Shown: positions 23,065 through 33,593 of the stretch, one piece after another
Numbering within the stretch: the stretch's first letter is position 1
Layout of the letters: each line of letters starts with the position of its first letter
Origin: Eleusine coracana subsp. coracana
Taxonomy: Eukaryota; Streptophyta; Magnoliopsida; Poales; Poaceae
Direction: 5' to 3'
NCBI GenBank assembly: GCA_032690845.1
Contig: CM064427.1
Location: 22,169,164 to 22,233,163, forward strand
DNA length: 64,000 bases
Program-made: the position numbers and the translations under genes
Notes under the pieces: model-generated
What the model saw: the letters and a program-made list of their open reading frames with translations, nothing else
Told to the model about the DNA's origin: nothing
Database searches by the model: none

Positions 23065-23076
23065 GCTCTAATACCA
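23065..23076 (-). promoter_or_regulatory. C1 primer-binding site
   Basis: Minus strand TGGTATTAGAGC, one mismatch from the initiator-methionine tRNA 3' complement, two bases after the LTR end at 23079. Confidence 0.85.
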
Positions 23077-23078
23077 AT

Positions 23079-24190
23079 TGAAGGACTGAGAAGGCGACCA
23101 GAGGGGGGGTGCATGGGAGCCAATTAAAATTCTTCTAAAGAACTTGGCATATGTCCCAATCTCAACCAAACCCAACCCTAAAGCGAGTCACCAAAGTCAC
23201 ACACACCGACTTGTGATGTGCTAACCCTAGGAATGACTAGTAGCAGCAGAAGAGAATAGGAGAAGCACAAGAAAACAGCTATGACAAAAGACTCTCAAAG
23301 AAACGCACACAAAACAGGGTCACAGGACTACCATTGGCAGTGCCGATCATAGGCATCGGCAGTGTCGATAGGCACCATTGGCAGTGCTGATGCGGGGTTT
23401 GGACCTAAGCCACCAGCAGTGCCAGTCGTGACATCGACAGTGCCAATTGGGGTTTTGACCCACCGGCAGTGCCGATCGACCCTCAGTAGAACAGAAAACT
23501 ATCATGAGTTCCCCTAAATCTCTCTAAAACTCAACCAAATGATCTCCAAAATGTGTGATATTTGGACTAGGAAATCCTCAGGTCATTGTGACCTTCCTCC
23601 AACAAGATCCACTCAATTGGCTCAAGGAATCATCACGAATTTCAGATCTTGTGCCAAGAACACCAAAAAGGGAAAACTTGAGAAATCCTTCAAATCAAAG
23701 GTGCTAGAGCTCTTGATTCGATCAAGGACCCATATAGGATTGTTTTAGCTCATCATAGTTCTAAGATTCCCAAGAAATCCACCCGAAAAGCTCACTCAAA
23801 AATGAGATTGAAAATTCCCACAAAAATAGCTCCAAAAATAAGGTAAAAGAGTAATTCGGGATTTAGGGAGAGAGGAACAACTTGAGCACGAATTTCATTC
23901 TCATATCATTGATTCATCAAGTCAAGATACATGATACATGGCTAGAAAGCCACCCTCTTCCTCCTACTATTTGGAAGAGCAAGAAATGTCTCTCACACAC
24001 CCACTACTCTCCTCTTTACATGAAGACCTCTCCTAGCACGTTGAATGAAGAACTAAGGCAAGGTTAAGGGAAAGAGAGGCACCTCTCCACTTTGAATGAT
24101 AGAACTCATTTGATCGAGTCCTACGCTGGCTGCCATAGAAGTCGACAGGGAGAATGTTGGGGGTGATGCAGGCTGAGAAAATTGTCTTTG
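23079..24190 (-). repeat. C1 5' LTR (partial)
   Basis: The LTR ends with CA just before the primer site. At least 1.1 kb is present up to K2 at 24191; I cannot locate its TG start, so it is probably truncated or interrupted by K2. At 23336-23471 it carries six GGCAGTG-centred quasi-palindromes, the first three spaced 22 bp apart. The small ORFs here are not genes. Confidence 0.75.
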
Positions 24191-24215
24191 CAATACTAGA
24201 TTTTCCCCCTAATAC

Positions 24216-25060
24216 CACCCAGGAAATATGTTACGATATGCCCTTTTAGGGTGCAATAGCCGCAATTTCTCCCAAACAGTTTCGTAAAACATTGCTGCAA
24301 TAGGTCAAGTGGTATTAGCCTTCAACCATGAATGTCTTTTGTTGGTTGCAACTGTTTTTCTATTACAACACAATGCAGCATTGCAACTAGCATCTAAATG
24401 CGCGTTCGTGTTGGTTGCAAATTATCCTATTGCGACGCACATGATGTTGCCAGAGATTCAATTGCATCGTACCCATTGTGTTGCAATGTGTAAATTCATG
24501 TGTTGCAAATGATTTTATTGCTACACTATGGTTTTGGTTGTTATAGAGCAAGCACCTCTATTGCCACTTTAGTGTTTCGGTTGCGATAAGTGGTCATCTC
24601 TGTTACCACGAAGTTGATTTTGGTGCCATAGATGGTTTCCGCTATTGTCACCAGATTTGCTTAGTTGCTAGAGGTCGACACTCTTTTACCACCAACGTGT
24701 GTGGAGGCTATAGGTGGAGCACTATATTGCCACCATATTTGCTTAGTTGCTAGAGGTCGACATTCTATTACCATCAAACTTGTGTGGAGGCTATAGGTGG
24801 AGCACTATATTGCCACCAAACTTGAATGGTTGTTAGATGTGATCACCTATATTGCTTCGTAAATGTTTGCGTAGGCAAAAGTTCATCTCTCTATTAACAC
24901 CATAATAGTGGGTTGCTACATGTGGAACTTCGTATTGCCACGACCCTTGTGACACCGAAAAAGCTGGGTTGTAATAGGATGAATTCTCATTTGCCACGTA
25001 TGATTTTGGTAGCTATTGCCACCTGTCTATTATGCCACATTCAATTATTTGTATCACCAA
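24216..25060 (-). repeat. K2 subterminal repeat zone
   Basis: Mirror image of 18050-18892, with the same GGTGGCAATA, GCAACTAAGCAAAT and AGGCTATAGGTGGAGCAC words in the opposite orientation. Confidence 0.88.
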
Positions 25061-25231
25061 TTTTCAAAACAATATAACATAGGATCATCATTCATGAAAA
25101 CAAGATTAGTTCAACCATTCATTGTACAATTACATGACACATGTAGTACTGAAATAGTTACAAGTTTGCGACACCAGATTGTTTGAACACACACATAGAG
25201 TAGGCTAATTTGACAAGAACTGGATAATAAG

Positions 25232-27610
25232 TTAATGATGAGCAAAGAAATGCAAGGCAGATGATCCCATCACTTGATCAGCAAAGGGTGACTTCAAGAT
25301 GGTCCCATCACTTGTTCCCTGCATTTGAACTGCCTTAGTTACCTGAAAAGAAAGAATAACATTTTTATCATGAAAGTAATCTGAATTTATGAGTAGGAGG
25401 AAACAACAGCAGTCAGTAAACCAAAATTCCACCTGTCTTTTTGCCGCCCTTTCGTTTCTTTAAAGCATTATCCCTTAGCTGTTTTGCAGTAACAAATGTT
25501 GCCCATGTTGTATTTGCAGCTATCGTATTTGTAGCTGTACTTCTTCTAGCCCGTTTGTCCTTAATATATCATCGACTTCATATTGCACTGGGTTGGTTGG
25601 AGTGTTTTCCTGGGAATAAAAAAGTTTGAAGGAAATAATTAGGTGCCATTTTGTTTAGTATCTGATGATATCACCAAAAGTTTGTTAATTCACAAACAAC
25701 CTGATCTGAGGGGACCTCATGTTGTGTGGTTGGCTCAACTACTTGAGTATTCGTGTTTGTTGCAGCTACCGCCACCTCTGCCACTTCAGTGACATTGTTG
25801 TTTGCCTGGACAGATGTTGGTTGGAGAATCTATGACACATGCAGACAAGTAGATATAGTACCGAAGGAAAAATACTCATTCAAAAACTGGCTTGCCTAGT
25901 ACCTGCTCAAATGTTGTCTACCCATGTGCTGCTTGCATCATCGATAGGAACTCTTGCCTAAGCAGCTTGTAAATCAGTCTCCCTTGCCTTTTTCAGCTCA
26001 TCAATCTGTCGTGCATGTTCTATCCTTTCTGCTTCCCTCTCAGCTTCATATGTGGTCATTTGTTCATGTAGCTGACCAAATGATTCCATGAGCTCCAAGT
26101 GTTCCTGATGTAGTTGCTCCTCCACACGAATTTCTTCCAGGCGATCAGCATTCAGCAGCTCCCTTCTAGTTGGGTTCTTTGCCCGGTACCCATTACCATG
26201 CAACCAAGTTGATTTGCACTCTGTGACTTCCTGGTATGCCTTCTGGAAAATCTCATTCTTTTCCTGTAAGGTGATGAAGTTACCCTCTGAATTTGATTCC
26301 GCCTCAGAGATAAGGGTGCTTGCTTTCTCCTAACATTTACAAGTCACAGATGGAGGAGTTAGTTGTAGAAGAAATTGCATGCGTTCGCTATTTGCATGGA
26401 CTATAGTAAGTCATGTACAAATTCAATGAGAACTCACATAGACATCCCTGGATTCTTAGTCTTTCCATTGCCCATCCTTGCTGTGAGTTATGAACCAAAG
26501 TTCCATATCATTAGGCTCCTCACCACTTTCTGGGTCTCTCTGAGATGCCAAGAAAATAACAAATTAGTAAATCATCATGCAAGAAAGCCTGTAGATGTGC
26601 ACTTCTAGTTATTACCTTCTCATAGCTCCATTGAGCATAAGACTTAGCGCCTGACAAATGTGTGGTCTTTTTTTGGCCTTGAATCCCAGAATTTTGTATG
26701 CTCCTTGCCTACAGAGTGCATAGATTTGAACAATAATCTTAATGACCCAGACATATCCATTTATATGAAAGTGGTATTGTCAATAATACTAATTAAGTGG
26801 AAACAAACCTTGAATTTGGTAGTCCTAAAATACGGCAACAGATAGTGCCATTCAACAATATCTAATTCTGCAGGCTTATTTAACATTCTCTCACGGTAGC
26901 TGTTGTATGCCTTTGTTGTAGCACTGAAAGTTGAACGCCATCCTTTGTAACGCTCCCTAGCAATGCCCCATATGATTGTCCTTGACTTGTAATTATCCTT
27001 AATGTCCTACCTAGCCTGTTATAAAATTACAAGACATGCAAATACTAGGTTAGTTCTTATGTTAGTGTATTATTAAAATGTATACACAAGCAAACATGAT
27101 TATTAACAATATATCAGTTGCTATTGATTCTTTAACTTCTTCATGGATCTCTTTCCATGATCTCACTCCAATGAGTGGCGCCTTTTTCCTCATAAACAAT
27201 ACTACTTCATCTGTGAACGAGCGGTAGTTCTCACCTACTGGTCCTCCAAGTCTGGAGAACTCAACTTTCATCTTCTGATTGCCCGCCTTGATTCTCTTGG
27301 AGATTGCCTTCAAGCCTTTTAGAGGACCAAGTCCTCTTTTCTTCCCATTTTCTGAACAAATTCCCACATGAACAAACTATAACACTCTGTATATATATAT
27401 ATGTATATAACACATTAAATAGAAACAAGATTAATTCCTAATGAACACAACTTACCATTTCCTTGCCCCTGTGTTGAACGGCGAGCATGAGATGGTGCCT
27501 GCACTCGAGGTGTTGGGTTGCTGTCTTGACTGGAATGTACCTGACTGCTAGAATGCAAAAAAGAATCTATAGACAATATTGTCACATGATCAGCTAACAT
27601 AATGTTGTGA
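25232..27610 (-). pseudogene. K2 Transposase_24 (TNPA-position) gene, 5' truncated
   Basis: Minus-strand paralogue of the K1 gene. The exon around 27367-27106 (KKRGLGPLKGLKAISKR, VRSWKEIHEEVKES), then about 27010-26810 (TIIWGIARERYKGWRSTFS, IVEWHYLLPYF), the MELWFITHSKDGQWK block near 26490, the coiled-coil exon (about 26335-25958, RREELLNADR-type RRELLNADRLEEIRVEEQ) and the last exon ending at 25232 (VTKAVQMQGTSDGTIL ... FAHH-stop). The coiled coil reads through where K1 has a TGA but gains a stop at about 25957. Upstream exons are missing because T1 interrupts at 27696. Confidence 0.8.
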
Positions 27611-27695
27611 AGATTGATACTGAAGAATGGTAATTAAATTGACAATTAGGGGAGGGATATTACTGATGTCATCAAGTTTTCCTTGAACACCCAAC

Positions 27696-30600
27696 TGTGA
27701 CACCCCAGTGTCACTATATTGTTTTTATCACATGATTGCACCTAATTCTGGTTTAGCAAGTCATATTTGAAATTTTGATGCATTTCAAGTTTATTTGAAT
27801 TTGAATTCAAATCAAAGTATGGTTAGGTTGAGAAACAACTGTAAATTTTACCATACAACTAGGTGCTATCAAAATTTCATGTGATAGGATTTGCCACAAA
27901 AGAACTATAGCAATTTTCTCAGAATTTTATTCTAAGAGGAAGTGTCCTAATTAATTCCTATAATTTTGAATTTTATTCATATTCAAATAAATGGCAAACT
28001 TAACCCATTTGAAATTGAAGTTTGAAACCTATCACATTGTAATCTCCATAACTTAAGGTTTCTACACAAATTTTCAGAAATTAATTTGGAGCCAACAGCT
28101 ATTTTAGTTGATATTTTGAAGTGGTGGCTGAAATAATTCTGGAAAAAAGATTAAACCCTGCTCGCAGGACCCACCTGTTAGTATCCCTTCTCTTTCTTTT
28201 CTCTCTTCTTCGCTGGCAGGCAGCCATGCACGGCGCCACCTCGCTCGGCCGATTGCCAGCGCAACCGACCACCCGACCACATCAAACCGATGCCTCGGAG
28301 CTCCCCCGCCCTGGCTCTGCTTTCTTCGTCCTCTCCTCTGGAGCTCCGCCATCATTTTTCCTCTGTTCCCTCCGCCCCCCTGTTCGCCATTGCCGCCGTC
28401 TCCTACTGCTCCACGGTGCACCGCCTACTCAGTCCACCAGAGATCAAGCTGAGGACTGAGATGGATGCGCCCTCAGGTATAGGAGCTTCAAGATCAAACC
28501 TCATCTCAATCCATTTAGCGAGCGGGGAGTATTTCACATTTTTCTAGGACGACCTCACCTTTGACCATCCCCGACTCCGTGACGCAATTCTTCCTCCAGG
28601 GTTCGTATCGTCCTTCTATTCTTATGCTATGGCATTCCCAACTCATTTTTGAACAACCGTGATCCCTTATTCCTTTGATTCCTCCAAAGAAACCATAGCA
28701 GTTTGCAAGTTTCTGGCCGCAAGCTCACTGGCCAGAGGTTGAAGATGCGCCATGGCAGTTTCGTAAATAAGTCGAAGTTGTAAAGAAATTTCCAGAAAAT
28801 CGCTTAAACTTGTAAAAATCATATCTCAAGTTTCAGATCTCCTAAAATAGCAAACTAAATTTTTTTGGATTCCTTGTGATGTGTACTATGCAGTGAACAT
28901 GTTGTTGCATATTATTTGCATGTAAATATTTGATGTATGATTTATTTAGTGTAGATCTTAATAAATTCATATGTTTAGTTGTATAAATGATTAAATGTAA
29001 ACTTCAATTGTTTTAGACTTCTCTTGACATGCTATGTCCAGAATACATTTAAATGACCCTAGTTTCTGGACATAAAATTATATATGATTTTATCTTTGAA
29101 ATGCTTAGAAATGCATTAAAGTAATTTATGTAAACATTTAGGGTCTATTGTGCATAAAAATCATGCTTATCATATTACATCATCATGAAATTTTGTAGGA
29201 ATTTATCATCTGTTCATATTTTACTAGAATTTATTTAGTCATAAACCTTTCTAAATGCATTATTAATGAATTGCTCATAATAAAAATGTGAAAACTGGTG
29301 AAATTGCTCACCATACATATATTTATCATTAGTATGTCACTCATGTCCAGTAGCATAGTTTTATGTTACTAAATGATTATTTGCATGTCATATCTTGATA
29401 ATCATAAATTAAGATGCATGAGTACATTTTATCAATGAATGCTTCTTATTAGAATTGCTAGCTCTGCAGCATATGGCTTCGAGAACAATGTTGAGGAATG
29501 AATTATAATTGATATGCTCATCCATCATGTGCATCCCATTTTGTTGCATTTTCTATGTATTCTCCTATATTCACATATCGGTATTTCATAGGAAACGTTA
29601 ACTCTACTACGGAGGATTTTTAGGAGGATTCCTCGGATTTTTCTACACAAGAAAATCCTAACATCTATACTAACTCCGTAGTTAAAGCTCAAGGCAAGCC
29701 CCGGAACATTTCCCGTGTATTAATTTGATTAAATTCCAGTAATTAAATTGCTAGATGTGTATAGATGAGTTGTGCATTAAGTCTAGGAGTTGATTGAAAA
29801 TCCACCTGCATTTCCTGGATATGTCCTATTTTATTTAGACATGGTATACAGGTACAGGTAGTTAGAAGAGAAAATTTTATGCTTAGTTGATAGGTTTACA
29901 TTGTTTGGATCTTGAAAGTAGTGAAATGATGATTTTTACATGGTGAAGTAAGAATGTTAAAATTTGGACTAAATGGATCTGTATTGGAAAGGGCAAAGGC
30001 AAAGGACTTGTAAAGTTTTTGTCTCACAAGGTGGCAGTCCGTTTAAGTCAACTACTAAAATTTGAGACATGGACAGGCCCCATAGGTGAAAGGGCAAAGA
30101 TCATGTGCCTTCAGAGGACATGGCTTGCAAGGCTATAGCCCTGTCTGTGTCGACCTAGGAACCCGTCCGTTGTCGGCCTGCTGAGCAAGTATTGAACAGT
30201 ACCGAATACATGCTAGTATATGGGAACTAGCAAGCTGATGTAGCATTGTCATATTCATGTTGGACGGCAACCAAACGCTTGGTCATGTGATCCGGTAGGA
30301 GTGGACAGATTCACGACGTTACTATGGAATGGCTGCCCACTCGGGCCTTTGGACCCGGATCAACTTGTATTATGACTTTGTGAAAAGTTGTCATACGCGT
30401 TCTTAAATGATGCGTATGCCATGTACTTCAGGTTTTTCCAGCTGGTGTAAAACGATTGGAATCGTTATCCCTCGCAGTAATGAGTACCGCTTGTTCACTG
30501 CGTCACATCGTAGTTTAAGAACATCACTAATAATAATACATGGAATGTTTGGATGAACAAAATGGTGTTTTAGTGAATCTTAACTTGAATTATTTTGTAC

Positions 30601-31175
30601 TTAATTTAAATTTCAGATTGCTTGTTGTACTTTGTATCTTTATATGCAAGTTACCTTACACTATTATAGATACTAGAATGTTTACTAAATTTATTTTTAT
30701 CCATCTCTGAGCCTATGCATGTCTAGATTTAATACTTGTCGGGTAAGACTTGTTGAGCTTAGTAGCTCAGACTTTACCATGTTGTTGTTTTATTTATTTC
30801 AGGTAATAAGGTTGATGCATATGAGTTACCTACGGGTGTTCTTCCTTAGGATATTTCTATCCCAGAGGGATGGTCTGCCCATTGGAAGACTGAGTAGCCG
30901 CTGTTGTTGCGTGATGCTAGGTGATAATTTGTATGGGCTCGGATTTATCATATTTGCCTGTATCGTTGAGTTGTACATTTTAGACGTATAATCACGTTGT
31001 CTTACGCTGCTTTCAAAACTGAACTTTGTAACATTTTCTGTTGCATTTGATACTTAACTCTAATATATAATAAATAACACTCTTTTCTACGTAATTTGAA
31101 CTTGGTCGGTTGTTGTATTATCTTGTGTCTGCTTAATCAGCACCTCGGAAACTTTGATCCAAGGGGATTGTGACA
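27696..31175 (+). repeat. T1 5' LTR (3.48 kb)
   Basis: Starts TGTGACACCCC at the K2 break and ends ATTGTGACA two bases before the primer site. A GC-rich island with ORFs (about 28140-28560) lies in its first third, and the rest is AT-rich. The ORFs inside it are not supported as genes. Without the 3' LTR the length rests on the two TG...CA ends only. Confidence 0.8.
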
Positions 31176-31177
31176 GC

Positions 31178-31188
31178 TGGTATCAGAG
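31178..31188 (+). promoter_or_regulatory. T1 primer-binding site
   Basis: TGGTATCAGAG, a perfect match to the initiator-methionine tRNA type primer site, two bases after the LTR end. Confidence 0.92.
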
Positions 31189-31351
31189 TTATATTCCGGG
31201 ATAATACAACAATTTAGACATATTTTGAAAATATGCCGTATACAGTGAGGATACGTTAGTATATGCCCAACTATGTATAGGAATATTAGAATGGTGACAA
31301 GCTAACGGGTTATGTTTGAGTTGGTATGCTATTTGAAATTTCTTTTGACAT

Positions 31352-31616
31352 TTATAGTCCGCTCGCAAGGACTGTGGCTTTGCGAGACGATTCTTTTCTA
31401 TAAATCGTTGCCAACATATTTTCTTTTTGGCTCATTGAACAAGTATTGGAGCATAGAGTTCGCTCATGAGGGCTATGGTTTCGTGAGACGGTTTCTTTCA
31501 TAAACCGTGCCAACTTTTTCTTGTAGATAATGGTCATCATGGTAGGTTTATGAGCATTGGTCGGCTTGCGAGAACCGTGGCTTCGCAAGGTGGTTCATTC
31601 CATGAACCGTTGCCAA
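31352..31616 (+). repeat. T1 leader: three tandem double-hairpin units
   Basis: Three diverged units of about 100 bp, each with two stem-loops in the same order followed by TGCCAA. Stem A: CTCGCAAGG / CTTTGCGAG (31362-31386), CTCATGAGG / TTTCGTGAG (31463-31487), CTTGCGAG / TTCGCAAG (31565-31589). Stem B: ACGATT / AATCGT (31387-31408), ACGGTTT / AAACCGT (31488-31508), GGTTCAT / ATGAACC (31592-31608). The arms change in sequence while pairing is kept, which points to selection on RNA structure, perhaps for packaging, dimerisation or translation. The rest of the leader (31617-32841) is AT-rich and without a gene I can name. Confidence 0.75.
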
Positions 31617-32841
31617 GTAGTATATAAACTGCTTATTTTCGTAGTTTCTTTTAAACTTGATGTAATGTTTCTGAAATGATCTCTTGCAGGTACGCTAACC
31701 ATGTTAGAGTGTGTGTGTGTCAAAAACTTAGAATGTTTGCTCGTGAGTACGGGTCGTCACCAAAAATTACGAATATTGCAATGTGTCGGTATATATGTGT
31801 ATATAATTTCTTTTGAGTGAGGAACGGTTAGGATTAAAAATTTACTTACATTCATGGCATGGCATTTAATCAGGTGAACTAAAATTTGATCTTACTTCAC
31901 CTTCTCAAATGTGTGTATAAAATCTGAACTAAGTAACTTGTAAAGTTTGAAACCAATCTGTCCAAGCCAAAACTAATTTGTTCACTCCAAACCAATCTGT
32001 CCTGATTTTTAAAATTCATAGTTTATTACCCCATATGAATTTTGGAGCATACCAATATGTTCTGTAGTGATATGGGAGTCTTTTTGATGTCTCCATTTTT
32101 GGAGAAACAAAATTCTGTTGAGAAATACGCCAGAATTGAAGAATATGTAAATCTGTTTTCTGTTGATCAAAACCTGACACAGCAGAGGCAAAACTCCATA
32201 TCTCCCAACACAGTTATCCTAAAACTTTCTATGAGTACCGTTGGAAAGACCTTTTTACGAGCTACAACTTTGTAGTTATGTGTTTTTCCTGATTCTGGAC
32301 GAAATTTGGTCAGATCAGTCGAATAAGTTCAGACTGATATTCTGTTCTGGGCTCAAGCTGACAGAATAATGGGCTGATTACAAATTTCATAACTCCAGTT
32401 TTACTTTGGCTAAATTGATGAGCAAATATGGGTTTGAAAGCTATTGAAGTTACCTTCAATCTACAATTAAATTGTAGATTTAAATCATTTCAGTAAAGCT
32501 CCAAAATGCTAAAAGTATGCACACTGTTCAGCCAAGTTCTTCATGTTCCAGCATCAAATTGATAATTTCACATCTTTATTTTTGTTGATGTGGTGAACAT
32601 GTGTGTGTACATTATGGAAAGATTATGAAGTCCTCTATAATATGATGCTATGCACAAATTTTTAGTTGACTATAAGGTTTTCAGAAATGGGAAGTTTTGA
32701 CTATCTGTTCAGTAGAAAGTAAAAATTTGTTCATTTGATAGTAACAAATGGTTAATTAGTTTTCAAACTAAAATTTTTACTCCCAAAACCTTAGGTTACT
32801 GTAATTTTAATAACAATTTGGAACATATATTTTGTGTGTAG

Positions 32842-33593
32842 ATGGATCCACATGTACACATTTTGAGTGATGGCTGGACTTACACCGAGGCTCTCCACCG
32901 TTCGGGTTTGCCTGGATTTTTGTGGAGAATGTTGCTAGCCTTTGGGTACACTGAGCCATCAGTGTATGTTGGAAAGCAGTACTCAGACCTGCCTGGGGGT
33001 ACTTGTACTGTGCACGTATGCATCCCTCCTAAGCTCACATTCCCTTATATTGATGGATGGCATGTGACAGTTGAGGGATCCCAGTTATTTGGAACTTGGG
33101 AGATGGCTGCTCTTAGAGCTATCACCATATTTTGTGAGAACAACACCGGAGTTGCTGGGACGGTGTATTCTCTTTTACCTATTATGGATCCAGCCATTAA
33201 TTATTTATGGAGGCTCCGTATGTCTCTTGTTCAAGACTTGTCAGCCACTACTTATAATCCTTATGTGGCAGTGCCTTGTCACTATGCCACAGAGCATTTC
33301 ACTGGCTGGCAATGTCGTGAGACAGAGGTACAGTTACTGGTAGAGGGACTGCAGTTTGCTGTGAACCATGAGCGCGAGCTATTGAGGAGCAGCTCCAGCT
33401 CAATGCTACTCAGGTTACACGTACTGCTGTGCTTGAGCAGCAAGTAGCAGCTAGAGATGAGCAGCTAGCTGAGGTTCATGAGCAGCTAGGACTTGCTCAA
33501 GAGGCTAACCATGATCTGCAGCTAGAGTTGGAGGATGCTCAGGAGGATTTCCAGGAGTTACATCAGCTAGGTGTAGATCATCAGCTACAGCAT
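32842..33593 (+). pseudogene. T1 ORF upstream of gag, 5' part
   Basis: ATG at 32842 opens MDPHVHILSDGWTYTEAL, then LPGFLWRMLLAFGY, HVCIPPKLTFPYIDGW, GTWEMAALRAITIFC and AVNHERELL. A frameshift near 33375 leads to a strong coiled coil (LQLNATQV ... LEQQVAARDEQLAEVHEQL, LELEDAQEDFQELHQL) that runs to the N1 insertion point. The ORF resumes at 52411. I do not know its function. Extra ORFs upstream of gag are known from some grass gypsy elements, and T2 has a counterpart with the same LP-x2-LW-x2-L-x2-LGY-like block. It precedes gag by a non-coding gap, so it would need its own translation start. Confidence 0.75.
33589..33593 (+). repeat. N1 target-site duplication, left (AGCAT)
   Basis: AGCAT directly before the N1 TGTTGG start; repeated at 52406-52410 directly after its end. 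Confidence 0.93.

Larger units (their letters stand above)
18918..24190 (-). mobile_element. C1: Ty1/copia retrotransposon, proximal part (5' LTR, gag, integrase)
   Basis: Minus-strand copia element with, in transcription order, a 5' LTR (ending at 23079), an initiator-Met-type primer site, gag with a long coiled-coil extension, the GAG-pre-integrase zinc finger, the integrase core, and the linker to reverse transcriptase. It is then interrupted by K1 and resumes at 378-1. The order integrase before reverse transcriptase defines copia. The extended coiled-coil gag resembles the Maximus/SIRE (Opie-like) lineage, which I offer as inference only. Its LTR is itself cut or bounded at 24190 by K2. 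Many stops and frameshifts make it inactive. Confidence 0.88.
24191..27695 (-). mobile_element. K2: partial CACTA element, inverted copy of the K1 right end
   Basis: Reading leftward, K2 repeats K1 from about 15495 to 18917: the Transposase_24 gene, its 3' flank, subterminal repeats and terminus. The terminus reads CAATACTAGATTTTCCCCC, that is, CACTA has become CAATA. At 27695 K2 stops abruptly where T1 begins, so the rest of K2 should lie beyond the T1 3' end, outside the window. The two copies form a 3.4-kb inverted repeat around 5.3 kb of C1. Confidence 0.9.

Noticed and set aside
28104..28547. GC-rich ORFs on both strands as a host gene
   Set aside because: They lie inside the T1 LTR, overlap each other in several frames and contain no recognisable domain or intron signals. 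Most likely LTR promoter or leader sequence.
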